Counted from the stretch's first letter, positions 33,114-46,200 are shown. The stretch is DNA of 50,146 bases from Scenedesmus sp. ARA3 (GCA_004335835.1 RWJK01001784.1:104198-154343), one strand, 5' to 3'. The notes: generated by a model not told the origin, from the sequence alone. Translations and numbers: made by a program.

Positions 33114-34542
33114 GCTGTGCAGGTGCCGCCCAAGTTCCTGCTCAGCATGGTTGCCGGCAAGCTGCTGCTGCAACCCTCTGCTGCTGCTGCTGCCGCTGCC
33201 TTACTGCAGGTGCCCCCAAAGTTCCTGTTAAGCATGATCGCCGGCAAGCTGCTGCTGCAACTCCCTGCTGCTGCTGCTGCTCCTGGTGCTGTCTCATTGC
33301 AGGTCCCACCCAAGTTCCTGCTGAGCATGATTGCCGGCAAGCTGCTGCTGCACCCGCTGGCAGGCATGGCCCTGGTGCTGGGCGCCCTGAAGCTGCAGCT
33401 GCTGCCTCAGGGGCTGGACCCTCTGGTCCCTCTAGTGATGATGATGGTGTGGGCCACACCAACTGCCGTGCTGGTGCATTCATTGGCGACGATGCTGCGG
33501 GTGAGGCTGCCTTCTTGCTGTGCTGGTTGTTGCTTATGCGCTACGCTGTGGCTGGGTGCTGCTCGAGTGTCATCATACGAGTTTCATCATACTAATTTCA
33601 TCAGCAGCTGGCTAGTAATCCTTTGAAAGTTGCCTCAGGGGCTGGACCCGCTGGTGCCCTTAGTAACGATGATGGTGTGGGCCACACCCACTGCCGTGCT
33701 TGTGCACTCATTGGCAACAATGCTGCGGGTGAGGCCAACCACTTGCTGTGTTGGCCGTGGCTCATGTGCTACGCTATTGCTGGGTGCTGCACAATTGTCA
33801 TCCGTACAAATTTCATCATACGAATGTCATCAGCATAGCAGCTAGTAGTGGTTAGAAATTTAGCAGGTGTGCATGCTTAGTTAGCCTAGTGTGCCCGCTG
33901 GTGCCGCTGGTAATGATGATGGTGTGGGCCACACCCACTGCTGTGCTGGTGCACTCACTGGCAACAATGCTGCGGGTGCGGCGGGTTGTGTGTTGCTGTG
34001 CGGTCTGGTGTAAGGTGCTGTATGACTGTCGTCAGTGGCGGTTTCTTGTTTGCTTCATGAAGTGTGCATGCACGAAGTTGCTCGGGTGGCTTTATTGGCC
34101 AGCTGTTCTCATTCTTGTGGGTTAATCCGGCTGGTGCCGCTGGTGATGATGATGGTGTGGGCCACACCTACTGCCGTGCTGGTGCACTCGCTGGCCACCA
34201 TGCCGCAGGTGAGGCTGGCTGGCTGCTGTCTCTGGCGCATGCGCTGATGATGTGCGTTATGCATCGTGCTGTTGGAGGGGCGTGTAAAAGAGTACTGGAT
34301 GCAGGAGGGCTGACTGTTTTATGTGTGGCCAGCACTCCTAACATCAGCAGTCTCCTTCAGCTGCGCTTGTGTTCTGTTTGCTGCGTTCGATTCTGCTGCA
34401 TCTTCTGCTGCTGCTGCTGCAGAATGGCGAAGACCAGGTGTCCTGCTACCTGTTCTGGCAGTACCTGGCCTCCCTGGCGACGCTGCCTGCCTTCATGGCA
34501 CTGTACCTGCAGCTGCTGCAGAGCGGCCAGCTGGCAAGCTAG
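30795..34542 (+). CDS. PILS: PIN-LIKES (PILS) auxin-efflux-type membrane carrier
   Basis: A membrane-transport-fold carrier of the auxin efflux carrier superfamily. Plant PILS proteins sit in the ER and control intracellular auxin; the substrate in algae is unknown. Exons 30795-31160, 31583-31696, 31890-32424, 32750-32859, 33303-33500 and 34423-34542 join in phase to 480 residues. After a ~75-residue leader come VKVALLSGGGALCAKQGIL, GRRMLSGLIMNVFTPALL and WPLAANMLLCHAAGLGIGWL. These are followed by ELRAQTLVMNTAGNIGNLPL, the family's conserved substrate-site region, and GFFVASFIQFPCGYLLL. An Ala/Gln-rich loop of ~80 residues separates the halves. The C-terminal half has LGAPLIPCLFLVLGANLAEG, PPKFLLSMIAGKLLLHPL, MMMVWATPTAVLVHSLATML and SCYLFWQYLASLATLPAFMA. 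ATG 30837 is an alternative start. TGTAA lies at 35012, after the 3' echoes. Confidence 0.92.
31449..31488 (+). repeat. Echo of the PILS exon 2 acceptor junction
   Basis: ACAG plus 36 exon bases (LLSKLGSSVDVS) precede the true start at 31583 by 130 nt. The substitutions seen (GGG/GGC, GTA/GTG, TCC retained) are synonymous. Confidence 0.9.
32621..32670 (+). repeat. Decayed echo of the PILS exon 4 acceptor junction
   Basis: The copy of the exon head (GLHVLGEALAMLG) starts 123 nt upstream of 32750. Its acceptor has changed from GCAG to GCAA, so this copy cannot be used as it stands. Confidence 0.85.
33117..33260 (+). repeat. Two in-frame echoes of the PILS exon 5 acceptor
   Basis: GCAG plus the head encoding VPPKFLLSM and AGKLLLQ has exon starts at 33123 and 33210, before the true 33303. 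Offsets of 87 and 93 nt are multiples of three, and the frame is open from 33117 through the true exon, so any of the three acceptors gives an uninterrupted protein. A (CTG)17 tract precedes the first. Confidence 0.95.
33629..34215 (+). repeat. Three echoes of the PILS exon 5 donor junction
   Basis: The exon 5 tail encoding VMMMVWATPTAVLVHSLATM and its donor recur at 33629-33735, 33889-33982 and 34121-34215. In the first copy about ten of eleven codon changes are synonymous. Donors GTGAGG, GTGCGG and GTGAGG are intact. Confidence 0.95.
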
Positions 34543-34555
34543 CCTGCTGCAGCGC

Positions 34556-34987
34556 TGGGAGCGCAGGCTATTGTGCAGCACATAGCTTTGCTGCTGGCGC
34601 TGCCTGCCTTCATGGCACTCTACCTGCAGCTGCTGCAGCAGGCCAGCTGGCGGGCTAGCGCAGATGCAGCGTTGAGCACACCTGGCTCTCCGAGTGTGAT
34701 GCAATACCTGGCCTCCCTGGCGACACTGCCTGCCTTCATGGCACTGCACCTGCCGCTGCTGCAGAGCGGCCAGCTGGCAGGCTGAGCGCAGCATGGCTCT
34801 CTACAGCGCGCAGTGTACACTATACCTGCAGCTGCTGCAGGGTGGCGGGCTGCCGGACTCGCCTGCCTCGCCGCTCAAGGGCACGTGGCACTCTGTTGAC
34901 TGTGCAGCATCTGGCCTCCCTGGCAACGCTGTTGGCTTCATGGCACTCTGCTCGCAGCTGCTGCAGAGCGGCCAGCTGGCCAGCTGA
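34556..34987 (+). repeat. Four echoes of the PILS last exon beyond its stop
   Basis: Copies of the terminal exon tail (ASLATLPAFMALYLQLLQSG and the stop region) lie at 34556-34667, 34704-34785, 34801-34855 and 34903-34987. They follow the TAG at 34540 and would be 3' UTR unless spliced to. Confidence 0.9.
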
Positions 34988-35011
34988 TCAGCTCATGAGT
35001 GCACTCGTCAG

Positions 35012-35016
35012 TGTAA
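35012..35016 (+). terminator. Candidate TGTAA poly(A) signal of PILS
   Basis: TGTAA lies just after the last terminal-exon echo, ~470 nt past the stop. Confidence 0.4.
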
Positions 35017-37195
35017 GGCAACCATGCTTCTTTTTGTACTGCACTGAGCAGCACCCACAACTGGGCTGACACACGCCAGGAGCATCCACTGTACGTGCAT
35101 TCTGTGACATCAGGATGCAGGATGGCCCTCAACAGCACGAGCTGATGTCGGCAGAGGTGAGTGACTGGCAGCAGGCTGGCTGGCCGGGACCCTCGATTCA
35201 GCGGGTAAACATGTGTAACAGTGCTTGCTGTACGTTGCTGTGCAGCAGTCAGCAGCGTATGTAATGAGAATGTGAGCAGCACCAACAGAAAAGATTTTGG
35301 AGTGTTGCAGGAATGGCTGCATGGCACACGTGCACTTCATCAGCTGGCGATAACGGAACCCTGCTGCAGTTTTGTCAGTTGCATATGTGCAGCAGTATAT
35401 ACAGCAGCAGCTTTGTACGTTGCCCGGTAGCCCTCAGAAGAAATCTGTGCTGAAGCCAAGCCACATCCAACCCATAGTTTTGTACGTCTGACCTTGGTGT
35501 GACAATTATGCTGTGTACTGCTCAGACGCTGGTGCCAACAGGCAGCCTCATCCAAAGGTTCTGACATGACCCGGCATGCTGCAATGCTGTTTGCTGCAGG
35601 GGTCACACAGTCACCATGATCACGATGCTGCGGCTGCCGCCACATCGACAAGGGTGCTACCCCAGCCTCTGCCAGGTAGCAGCTGCAGGCGTGGGAGGCA
35701 GGGCATCTAGCCAACCCACATCACCTCCACGTCAACAGCCGGGCCGTGGCAACGCCGCCACCAGCCTTGCCCCCTACTGGAAGCAGGACTGTACGCCTGT
35801 GCTGTGCTCACAGTACAGCTGCCGTCACTTGTGCAGTACATGTTATGGGTGGCGTGTGGACAGGAAGACCTGTTCACAATATCGTTTCGCATCACGCTGT
35901 GGTGGTACTGTACCCTCACAGGTGGTGGACTGTCATAAAGGCGCGTGGTATTTCATCTGGTTGCTCTTAGTAACCTCCTGTGCTTCAGCATGCTGCATGG
36001 TATGTCAGTGGCGTCAACTGCGTACGGCTGTTATTGAATCAAGGTACAACCCTTGTCAGTGTTAGACTGCCTGTGCTGGGAAGCTGAGCTGCATTTCAAG
36101 TGTCAAATGTGAAACGTCGAATCGACTTTTATGGGTGTGTTGATTGTGCTGGGTGGCGGAGCAATGTTGTGGTGAAGGTGCAGTAGTTACTAGTAACCCT
36201 TATCACGCTGAGCAGCTGCTCATGCTGCAGCAGATCGTTCAGTTACCGCGATGCACAAGTCCCATGCAGCACATGCTGCCCCCTACACAAGACACAAACA
36301 TGCAGCGCTGGGCTCTGACTGACAAGCACTCCGGATCCGGTGAACTGCAGCAAGACACCCATTCAGATCTGGTATGCTACAAAAGTGCACCAAGCTTGGA
36401 TGAATGCTTCCACGGCCTTCCAGGGACCAATGCATGATGAGCATGTAGCAAGCAGCTGAGAGCGCTACAACACAAAGCACGCAACGACACAGCTTGCTTC
36501 GATGGCTATGCTGGTGGCTGCGAGCTTATGCCAGACACAGCACTGCGGATCTCAGAGCCACTGAATGCAAAGCCACGTGGTGCACCTAAGTTGCAACACG
36601 CCGCGCTGACATGCCAGCAGCAGCTGAGTGCTGTGCACACACATCATTATGTTGATCCACGCAGGCCTGGAGCAAAGACCAACATGCAGTAGAGCTGCAG
36701 TTGCAGCTACAGCCCTGGTGACAGCAATGACACATGTGAAGCCTCTGCAGCTGCTGCAGCACCTGTCTGCAACAGCATTATTAACTCAGCTGTCAAAGCA
36801 CTGCGTATGCTTGGACTGTAGGGGACACGCACACCTACTGCAGTGCACCAGCAGGTAGTGTGCTGCGCTCGACCGCATACCAACAATGCTGCACACACAA
36901 ACACAAGAGAAGGAGATAAAGATGGACCATATGTTCCCAGCGCTCCTGTATGCGGTACGATAAGAAGCAAGGTTCACGATTGCCCAAATTTCTGCTGCTG
37001 CTGCTGCTACAACAAGCAGCTCCATAGCCCTGCAGCATCGGCGCATGCTGCAGCTGTGCTATGACGGCTGTAGCACTGCTGCGCTAGTGGTGCCGTGTGT
37101 CCGCTATCGCCGTGCTGGTGCAGCAGTGCACGGCACCATAACGACAACTTCACGCAGCTGCAGCACCGGAGCTGTCACCACCTGCTGTCATCACG
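35017..37195. other. Convergent intergenic region PILS / gamma-COP
   Basis: About 2.2 kb without a recognisable gene. Several ORFs of 60-150 codons exist, but none shows a family motif or a coherent set of splice sites. Confidence 0.5.
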
Positions 37196-37250
37196 CCTCC
37201 TGGATTATGCTTTGCTGCTGTGTCATCAAGCCTCCTGGATTATGCTGTGT
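37196..37250 (-). repeat. Two echoes of the gamma-COP last-exon tail beyond its stop
   Basis: The sequence around the last codons (IQEA) and stop at 37261 recurs twice, at about 37192-37211 and 37227-37246, in the presumed 3' UTR. Confidence 0.7.
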
Positions 37251-37260
37251 TGCAGCGTCG

Positions 37261-40200
37261 TCATGCCTCCTGGATGACAGCGTGCACCGCCTCGCTGGCC
37301 TCCTCGCTGTCACCGCGCGACACCACCTTCATCGCCACCTGGCCATCAGCACCCATGCCGAATGACAGCCTGCAGCAGCAGCAGCAGCAGCAGCAACAAC
37401 GGTTTGTCACTCGACGCTTGGTGTTGTGTGGTAGCCGTTGGTGACTGTTGCAGACAACAACACACAACTGTGCATGCCAGCGCTGCGCAACTGGAGCTGC
37501 CACCTTCAACCAGCTCAGCACAACTGCTGAGCAAGAAAAACAAGTCCGGATTAACACTGCACAACTGAGGGCGTACACTTACAGTGCAGCTTCTCTGCCC
37601 TCAATCACAGCAGCAACAGCAGCAGCAGCAGGCAACAGCCTGGTCACCCCTCCCTGCCGCTCACCTGACCAGTGCGCGCACGTCGCCCGGCAGCTGCCCG
37701 GCCAGCAGCACCGTGTGGCTGCGCGCGTTGGGCGGCACCGCCTCCGTGCCCTCGCAGGGGTGCATGCCCAGGATGCCCATCACAGTCTCCACAGTGTCCT
37801 GCAGGCAGGCAACGGTGAAGAAATGAATGACGGTTAGATTCTGTTGGACGGCATGAGCAGAAGGGGTGCATGCTCAGGTTGCCCATGACTGTCTCCACCG
37901 TGTCCTGCAGCCAGGCAACAACAGACAACAGAGTTGTACACGATGTAGGTATCCTTGTGAGGTTGCATGACAGAAGTGTCCTCAAAGGGGTGCATGCCCA
38001 GGATGCCCATCACAGTCTCCACCGTGTCCTGCGGCAAACAAAGGTGCAGCAAATGATTGTTTAACTTCCTCAGCCGCTTTCACAGCAAAGAGGGCATGCC
38101 CAGGATGCCCATCACAGTCTCCACCGTGTCCTGCGGTGCAGTGAGACATGATGGGCAGTTGGACAACATGGACAGGTCAGGGCAGGCCAAGGCAAGTTCC
38201 ACCCAAGGACTATCGAGCGGCAAGTAAGGAAACCAATGTGGCCAGCTGAGTGTGCTTGCTGCAGTGGATGTAAAGTGCATGACCGCGGCAACACAGAACG
38301 AGATAGCCGCCATGAGAACATCAGACCCACCTGCAGCGCCTCGCGCGGCCCCAACCCGTAGTCGCCACTCTCACTGTCACGCACATCCACACAACCCACA
38401 AGTGTGACCCTCATGCCGTGTGACCGCACCTGCAGAGCCTCGCGCGGCCTCAAGCCGTAGCCGTCCTCTCTCTCACACTTTCATTTTCACTGTCACACTG
38501 TGTGACACTCGCAGACTATCTCACTCTTTGTTCTCACGCACCTGCGCGTGGCCCCAGGCCGTAGCCGTCCTCCCTCTCACACTTTCACTCTCACGATCAC
38601 ACTGTGTGACACGCGCATACTATCTCACTCTTCTTTCTCACGCACCTGCAGCGCCTCGCGCGGCCCCAGGCTGTAGTCGTCCTCCCTCTCAGTGACGGGG
38701 TCCAGGCTCTCCCAGGCGCCCCGGAAGTTGCCCAGGCCCAGCGGCCTGATGTAGTCGCTGCCCGACACCTCCACATCCTCCAACTGATAATGCGGCGGCA
38801 GCAGCAGCAGCAGCAGCGAGTCGGCAGAGCACAGGAGTCAGATGTTTGGTGATGTTGTGCATTGGCAGTTGCCCAGGCCCAGCGGCCGGATGTAGTCACT
38901 GCCCGACACCTCCACGTCCCCCAACTGCACAGGGTCATAAGAAGAAGAGGGGCTAACACGGTGTGCAGAGACAACTACGCACGTGCACAGAGTCCAGTGG
39001 CATGGGCAGCAGCAGAACAGTGCTCAAAATGAGTAACACATCAGGAATGCACCTGTACCAGGTACGTAAGGTGCAATACGCCTCCACCGCATACACAAGA
39101 CATGTGTCCCAATGAATCAAGCCTGCATTCATGCACAACGGATGTGCACGGCAGCTGCCATACCTGCAGCAAAAGCGCTCGGAACTTGCACTTCCCACCC
39201 CCTCCGACTGATCTGTGCACCTGGATATCCTTTTTGTCATGTGCTAGGTATACGCATTACACTACACTTCAGCATGCTCTCTGCCCTCTCTCCTCCCTCT
39301 TTTCACTGCAGCTCGCACCTGGTATTCGTCTTCATAGCCCTCTTCCTCCGCCTCCCCTGTGCTGGGGTCGATCTCCTTCACCGTGAACTTGAGCACACAG
39401 CCCATCTTCCCGGCTGAAATGCCAGCCGGCCGCCGCAGCACGCTGAAGCACTGGCCCACCTCGTTGAGGGGCATGCTGGCCAGCGGCAGCACCGTCTCTG
39501 CTTCAAACTCGGGCTTTAACATATGACATTGTAACAATGTAACAAGGTGGCGGGGTGAAAGCAGCAGCGGCGACGGCGGCAGCAGCAGTGTCAGCAGCCG
39601 GCGGCGAGTTTGTGACAGCAGCAGCAGGGCATTCGCTGCAGCATAGAAGGGCGCGAAACAAGCAGCATCGCACGCGCCCACTGGCAGATGCTGCACACAA
39701 AGTGAAAGCTCTGCCGCCAAAAAGAACATTATCATGTGTTTCCACAGCTCACCGCCTCGGCCAGGTCCAGCATCACGCTGACGTCCTCCAGGCACTGCTC
39801 CGCGATGGTGTTGGTGCAGTCAAACTGCAGCACCAGGTGCTCCGCAAACACGTGCTTCACCGCGTGGATGGCGTACTCAGTGTCCTCCTCGGTCAGCCTG
39901 CGGTTGCAGGTTTTGTTGAGCGTGCAAGTGCTCAGTTACTGCAAGTTCACTCACACAACAAGACAGGCACACCAAAGAGCCCTACAGCAAAAGCACACAG
40001 CTGCCAGCGCCATTGTTGCAACGGGTAATCCGTGCCACAGCAGCTCCTCATCCCACCCCACACAACAAACATGCTCCACCCACGCACCGCACAGGCGCGC
40101 AGCTCTTAAACAGTGGCCCCAGCGACGCAAACTCTGGCCGGGCCTTAATGATCGCCTCATACTGCGAGCTGTAGCCAGCAGCAGCACCAGCGCCGCCAGC

Positions 40201-43200
40201 GGAACCTGCTGCCGCGGCGCCGCCAGCTGCCGCGCCGCCCGCTGCTGCTGCTGTGCCGCCTGCTGCTGCTGCTGCCATGAGGCCGCCCTGCGGCTTGGGG
40301 AGCTTTGCCTCTGGTGCTGCCTTGGGCACGGAGGACTGCAGTGGGGGATGGTGTTGGCACAGGATAGAATTGTCAGGGCCACAGAAGCTTGTATACATGC
40401 AGACTGAGAAACATGCAAACTTTTGACAGCAGTGCTGCTGTATGTGACGCAATGAGACCTGCTGAAGCTGCTGCACACGCACAAGGCTGTTGCTCTGCTG
40501 CCAGCGATCAACTCATTTGCAACCGATGTAAACAGTAAGCAGCTGCCCAGCCAAGATGCAGCACCCACCACGTCGAAGGGCTGCTGCGTGTCATCGGATG
40601 CCAGGTAAGCAGCCAGCGCCCCTTATATTGCCACTACAACCTCTAATTGAATCCAGCCAAAGTATGCAATACAAGCTATGTGCATCGATGCAACATAACT
40701 TGAAAGCAGCCACCCACCACGTCGAAGGGCTGCTGCGTGTCGTCGCTTGCCAAGTAAGCAGCCAGCGCCCCCTCCATGGCCGCCAGGTTGAGCTGCAGGC
40801 TGGGGCAGATGGCCTCAGGGCCGCCCGCAGCACCACCCAGCTGCGTGAGGTGCAGCGTGGCACGGTCGCGCACCTGTGCGCAAAGGAGACGCGCAGGGAG
40901 TGAGCATGTGCACAGCTTGATCAGCATCTAAACATGCCTGCAAGGGGGTTGGATTGCCTGGACACCGAGCCACATGCATGGCACTGCGCGCCTGGGCAAC
41001 CACCCGCATCCCAACAGCACGACACAGCCAGCACACCAATCAGACAAGACATCGCACCTCATCATCGTTGTCGTACAGCGCGCGCTTGAGCAGCACCACC
41101 ACACGCGCCGTGAGCTCCGGCACGCGCGCGCCAAAGCTGGCCAGTGCGGACACAGCTGCGGCGCGCACGGTGGCGTTCTCCAGGATGATGCGGTTGTAGA
41201 TGTAGCGGATGTAGCTGCGCGTTAAGGGACGCAAACAAAGCAAATATATTATCAGTGCAAGTTGATGGAAACCTGAAACGATAATGCGGGCGTACATGTA
41301 GTGGATGTAGCTGCGGTCAGGGGGTGTAAATGCAAATTGTTGAGAGATGTTTTCCAGGATGATGTAATTGCAGATGTAGCGGAGGCAGCCGCTGCAGGCT
41401 CTCATACACAGCTGCTGCTCCCCAATCCACTGCTGCTGCTGCCGCTGCTGCCGCAGGGTTGAGCTGTCAGGCCTGAACACTCCCCGTGCTGGCTCTTGGT
41501 AGCGGGCCCCTTGCGACCCACACCCCAAACTTGCTACTGCTGCTGCCGCTGCTGCTGCAACAGGGTTCAGGCAGGTTCAGGCACCAGCACTCACCGCGCG
41601 GGCTCCTTGGTGGTGGGCCAATTGCGACCCAGCAACAGCACGCACACTGCTGCTGCTGCTGCTGTTTTTTTTTATTGTGACTGCACGCTCACCGCGCGGG
41701 CTCCTTGGTGGTGGGCCCCTCTCGCCCCAGCAGGTGCTGACACACTGCTGCTGCTGCTCATCACATTGCTGCACACAACATGACTGTCAAGGCACTCACC
41801 GCGCGGGCTCCTTGGTGGTGGGCCCCTCGCGCCCCAGCAGCGCCAGCACCTGCACGCTGAGGAAGGTGAACTCGCAGTCCTCAATGAACTCGCACAGGTG
41901 GCCCAGTCCAGCCTCGCGCGCGTCAGGGATCTCCTGCACAGTCCAGAGTAAACATGCAAAGGGCAGCGGCAGCGGCAGCAGCAGAGTCAGTGGCTTTTGA
42001 TGTGTTGTCAGCGCATCCGCGAACTGGCTCAGTTGGCCTGGCCCAAGCAGTTCAAGGTGCACCCAGGGCACACCTGGATCAGCTCCAGGATGGCCTGCAC
42101 GATGGCCTGCACGATGGCCCTCGTCCGGCACCACGCTAGCCAGGAAGACCATCAGCGCTGACACAAACAACAAGCCACAAACACAGATTGCAACACAGTA
42201 CACGCGCAAGACACAAGCGCGCGCCTAGATGAGTGATATATGTATAACACAAACCAGCCGAACATCACCAGAATTGGCTCTTCTTTGAGACAGCACACAC
42301 AAACAATCAACCAGCCGCCTTTCTGCACCTGGATCAGCTCCAGGATGGCCTGCACGATCGCCTTCTTGTACTCAAAGCCGCCTTCCTCCCGCAGCACGCT
42401 GGCCAGGAAGCCCATCAGCGCTGGCACATCACAAGCACCCAACACACAAAGCACCACAGGCCCCGGAATAAACCAAACCTGCAGCACATCTGAATCAGTG
42501 CCAGGACCGCCCCGACAATGGGCCACACCAATAACTAAACAAAACAGCGACATAAAGCACACAAGCTCCTTCAAATCGCACCTGGATCAGCTCCAGGATG
42601 GCCTGCACAATTGCTTTCTTGTACTCAAAGCCCCCTTCCTCCCGCAGCACGCTGGCCAGGAAGCCCATCAGTGCACGCTGCTTGGCCGGGAACTTGAGCG
42701 CCAGGCTGCGGATGGCGCCCACCACCACCACCTTGAAGTCGTCGCCGATGTCGCTCATGAAGCCGCCGATCTGCTTCAGCAGCTTGTCCACGCTGCCCTC
42801 GCTGCCTGCGAGCGCAGAGACAATCAAGATCAAGTTTTGTCACAGTCACAGAGTGTGTCGGGAAAGCATGTTTGGGTTGCAGTGCGGCTGGTCTGCTTCA
42901 GCAGCTTGTCCACGCTGCCCTCGCTGCCTGCGGGGTGCAAGAAATCAACCAAATATTGATTGGTCACGGTCGAATAGTGTGGCCGCAGAGCAGGTCTAGG
43001 TCTTCTAAGAAGCTTGCAGTGCCGTCACAGTGCAGCTGGTCTGCTGCAGCAGCTCGTCCACGCTGCCCCCGCTGCCTGCAGGGATGCAAAACAAAGAGCA
43101 AACACAAGCAACGCCGCAATTGCGCGTGCCCATCCGCACCTGTCTGAACAGCGGGGTGATAGCCAGCACTTTGGCATTTGAAAATATACCAACTGCTACA

Positions 43201-46200
43201 GCAGCTTGTATATGTGCAGCGTGCCATGCAATTGACATCATGCCACGCACCTGTCTTGAGCAGCGTGGTGGTGGCCAGCGTGTGCACACGACAGAGTTGC
43301 AGTACAGATCAATGCGCAGTCACCCTGGCACATGCCGCACCTGTCTTGAGCAGCGTGGTGATGGCGAGCGTGGCGATGCTGCGGTTCTGGTCGCTGATGA
43401 GCGACTCCATGTCGATGTTGCAGTTGGTGACCGCCATGGGGTGGCTCATGGCCACCTGGCAAAAGCAGACAGCAAGCAATGCAGGGACAGCAACTCACAC
43501 AAAGGGTGGTTCAATATGAGGCTATGTTCAATATGAGGCTATGCAATGTTGCAGTTGGTCGCCGCCATTGGGTGGCTCATGGCCACCTGGGACAGCAGCG
43601 ATGCAACAGACGGAAAGCGAAGCAGGGACAGCAAAAAGAACAAAAAGCGGTTCATTGCAAGATGAAAGTCACCGCCATGGAGTGGCTCATGGCCTCCTTT
43701 ACGAGACAGGCACAAGCAGCAACACACGTGGGGCTTCAAGGAGGAAGTGCAAGGCGGCTGCAGGTATGCTGTCTTGTCTACGTTGGTCCATGTGATGAGA
43801 CGTGTAAGCCTGCCAATCAACACACGCGGCCTGATGTGTGCTGCGTGCACCCACCTTGTTGAGTGTGCGCACCGCCGCGAAGCGCAGCACGGGCTTGCTC
43901 TAGGCAAAGACAATTGAATGGTGATGGCCAATGCATTGAAAGGTATAAGCAAGCCAATAAACACATGCGGCCGTGCTGCGCGCACCCACCTTGTTGAGTG
44001 TGCGCACCGCCGCAAAGCGCAGCACGGGCTTGCTGCTGCTGAGGAAGAGCTGCAGCACCGTGATGGCCGGCGTGAGCTCGCGCGCCGTCACATCCCGCAG
44101 GTTGCAGATGGCGCGCGCAGCCTGCAGCAGAACAAGGCAGTACACAAGTGTCGAGGACACTGCTATTGCATGCCACGGCGGCTGTTGCTGCGCAGGTTGC
44201 AGATGGCGCGCGCGGCCTGCAGGAGAGCAGCACAGGCGCAACAGAAACGGCAACATTTGCTGCGTGGCAAAGTCGCATTCACCGCGCTGTGCAGCTGGCT
44301 CAATCAAATTAGCCCAGCCATATTCTGCTCTGCAGCGCATAAAAAGCGCGAAGGACCAGAGCAAAGGCACTTCAGCACAACATCCGCGCCACAGCCCTAA
44401 CCTCAGATAAGAAGGACAAAACCACAACCGCAGCAGAGCCAGTAAAAAACCCTCCACCCTGGTGGCAAGGCCCCCACCCACCTCGAATATGACCGACTCC
44501 GACTTGTGCCGCAGGCATCCCTCAAGGTAGTCGTAGAAGGGCCGCGACTCACCCCCAGGGCCCGGCTGGCTGTCAGCAATCACCTGCAGGTTGTAGCAGC
44601 ACACACAAAAAGGGGTGCGGCGTCATCAGCACTGCTGCTATCCATGAGCTGCTGCTGCTGCTGGTGCTGCTGATGTGCAAACATTACGCGCAGGCCTGCA
44701 GCTAGCGCACTCCCCAGACTACCGCCCACCAAACTTACGCGAGTTTAGCGCAAGCCTTGGCTGCCGCAGCTGCACCCTTCTCATGCTCAACTCAATTACA
44801 GCAGCTGCGGCCCACGTGCTTCAGTGTCAGACCACTGCTGATGCGCCTGCCGTTGCCGCTGCGACTGCTGCTGCTATTGGTCTTCTGCTGCGCCGCCTGC
44901 TGCTGCTGCTGCTGCTGCACGCCTCTTCCTGCAACGCACCCCTTGCCTGGCTCACGCAGCGCCCCAACAGGCACCTCTGATGAGCCTTTCACTGCTGCTG
45001 CTGCTGCTGTCACTGCTGCTGCTGCTGCTGCTGTCACCGCTGCTGCTGCTGCGGCTCCTGTTGCTCCTGCTGGCCACCACCCTCGCCTCCTCACCTGGCT
45101 CACGCAGCGCACCAGCAGGCACTGCGCCAATCAGCCCGCTGCTGATGCTGCTACCACTGCTGCTGCCACTGCTGATGCTGCTACATCCCTCACCACCCAT
45201 CCTGCTGCACCCTCTCCTCACCTGGCTCACGTAGCGCACCAGCAGGCACTGCGCCAATCAGCCCGCTGCTGATGCTGCTACCACTGCTGCTGCCACTGCT
45301 GATGCTGCTACATCCCTCACCACCCATCCTGCTGCACCCTCTCCTCACCTGGCTCACGTAGCGCACCAGCAGGCACCTCTGATGAGCCCGCTGCTGCTGC
45401 TGCCACTACGGCTGCTGCTACTGCTGCTGCTGTCGCTGCTGCTGCTGCTGATCAGGGGCCTCTCCTCACCTGGCTCACGTAGCGCACCAGCAGGCACTGC
45501 GCCAGCGGGCTCTTCACCTGCGCCCTCGTCAGCTGCGTGACCAGCTTGCTCACTGCCAGCCTGTCGCTGGCGCGCAGCGCGTGCAGCAGCGCCACGGCGT
45601 GGAACTGCACCATGGGCTGCCTGCTCTGCGCGGCCTCAGTGACCTCATTCACCCAGCGCTTGATGATCTCACCGTTCTGCATTGTAACAAGTGACAAAAT
45701 GACATGTTAGTTGATGGCAGTGCCACGGCGTGGAACTGCACCTTGGGCTGCCGGCTCTGCGCGGCCTCGGTGACCTCATTCACCCAGCGCTTCATGATCT
45801 CGCCGTTCTGCGGGCGATAAGATTGCATTTGAATAGTGACAGAGTGGCATGGTATGACGATGGCAGTCTCTGACACAGCGAACGTTAAGGGTGGCGATGA
45901 CGACAGACGATGATACAAGGGTAGGGGAGGGCGGATGCGGGAGAGTGGCCTACTGCTGACGGTCGGCACATCAAACCCCCGTCTTGTTATCCCGCTGCTG
46001 CTGCTGCTGCTGCTGACTGAAACTGCCGCACACAGCCAGGCTGATCTGCTATGCTTCTGCTGCCTGCCGCCGATTGCCAAGCGCAGTGCTGCGCTAGCTC
46101 CTGCAGTGCAGCAGCAGTTAGCCCTAAAACAAGTTTGCCAGCCCTGCAGCTGCTCAAGCCACACAAATTGGATGCTGCTCAAGTGTCGTCATTGCCGGTC

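Noticed and set aside
35340..36065. ORFs of up to 149 codons between PILS and gamma-COP
   Set aside because: No family motif and no consistent frame over neighbouring segments.
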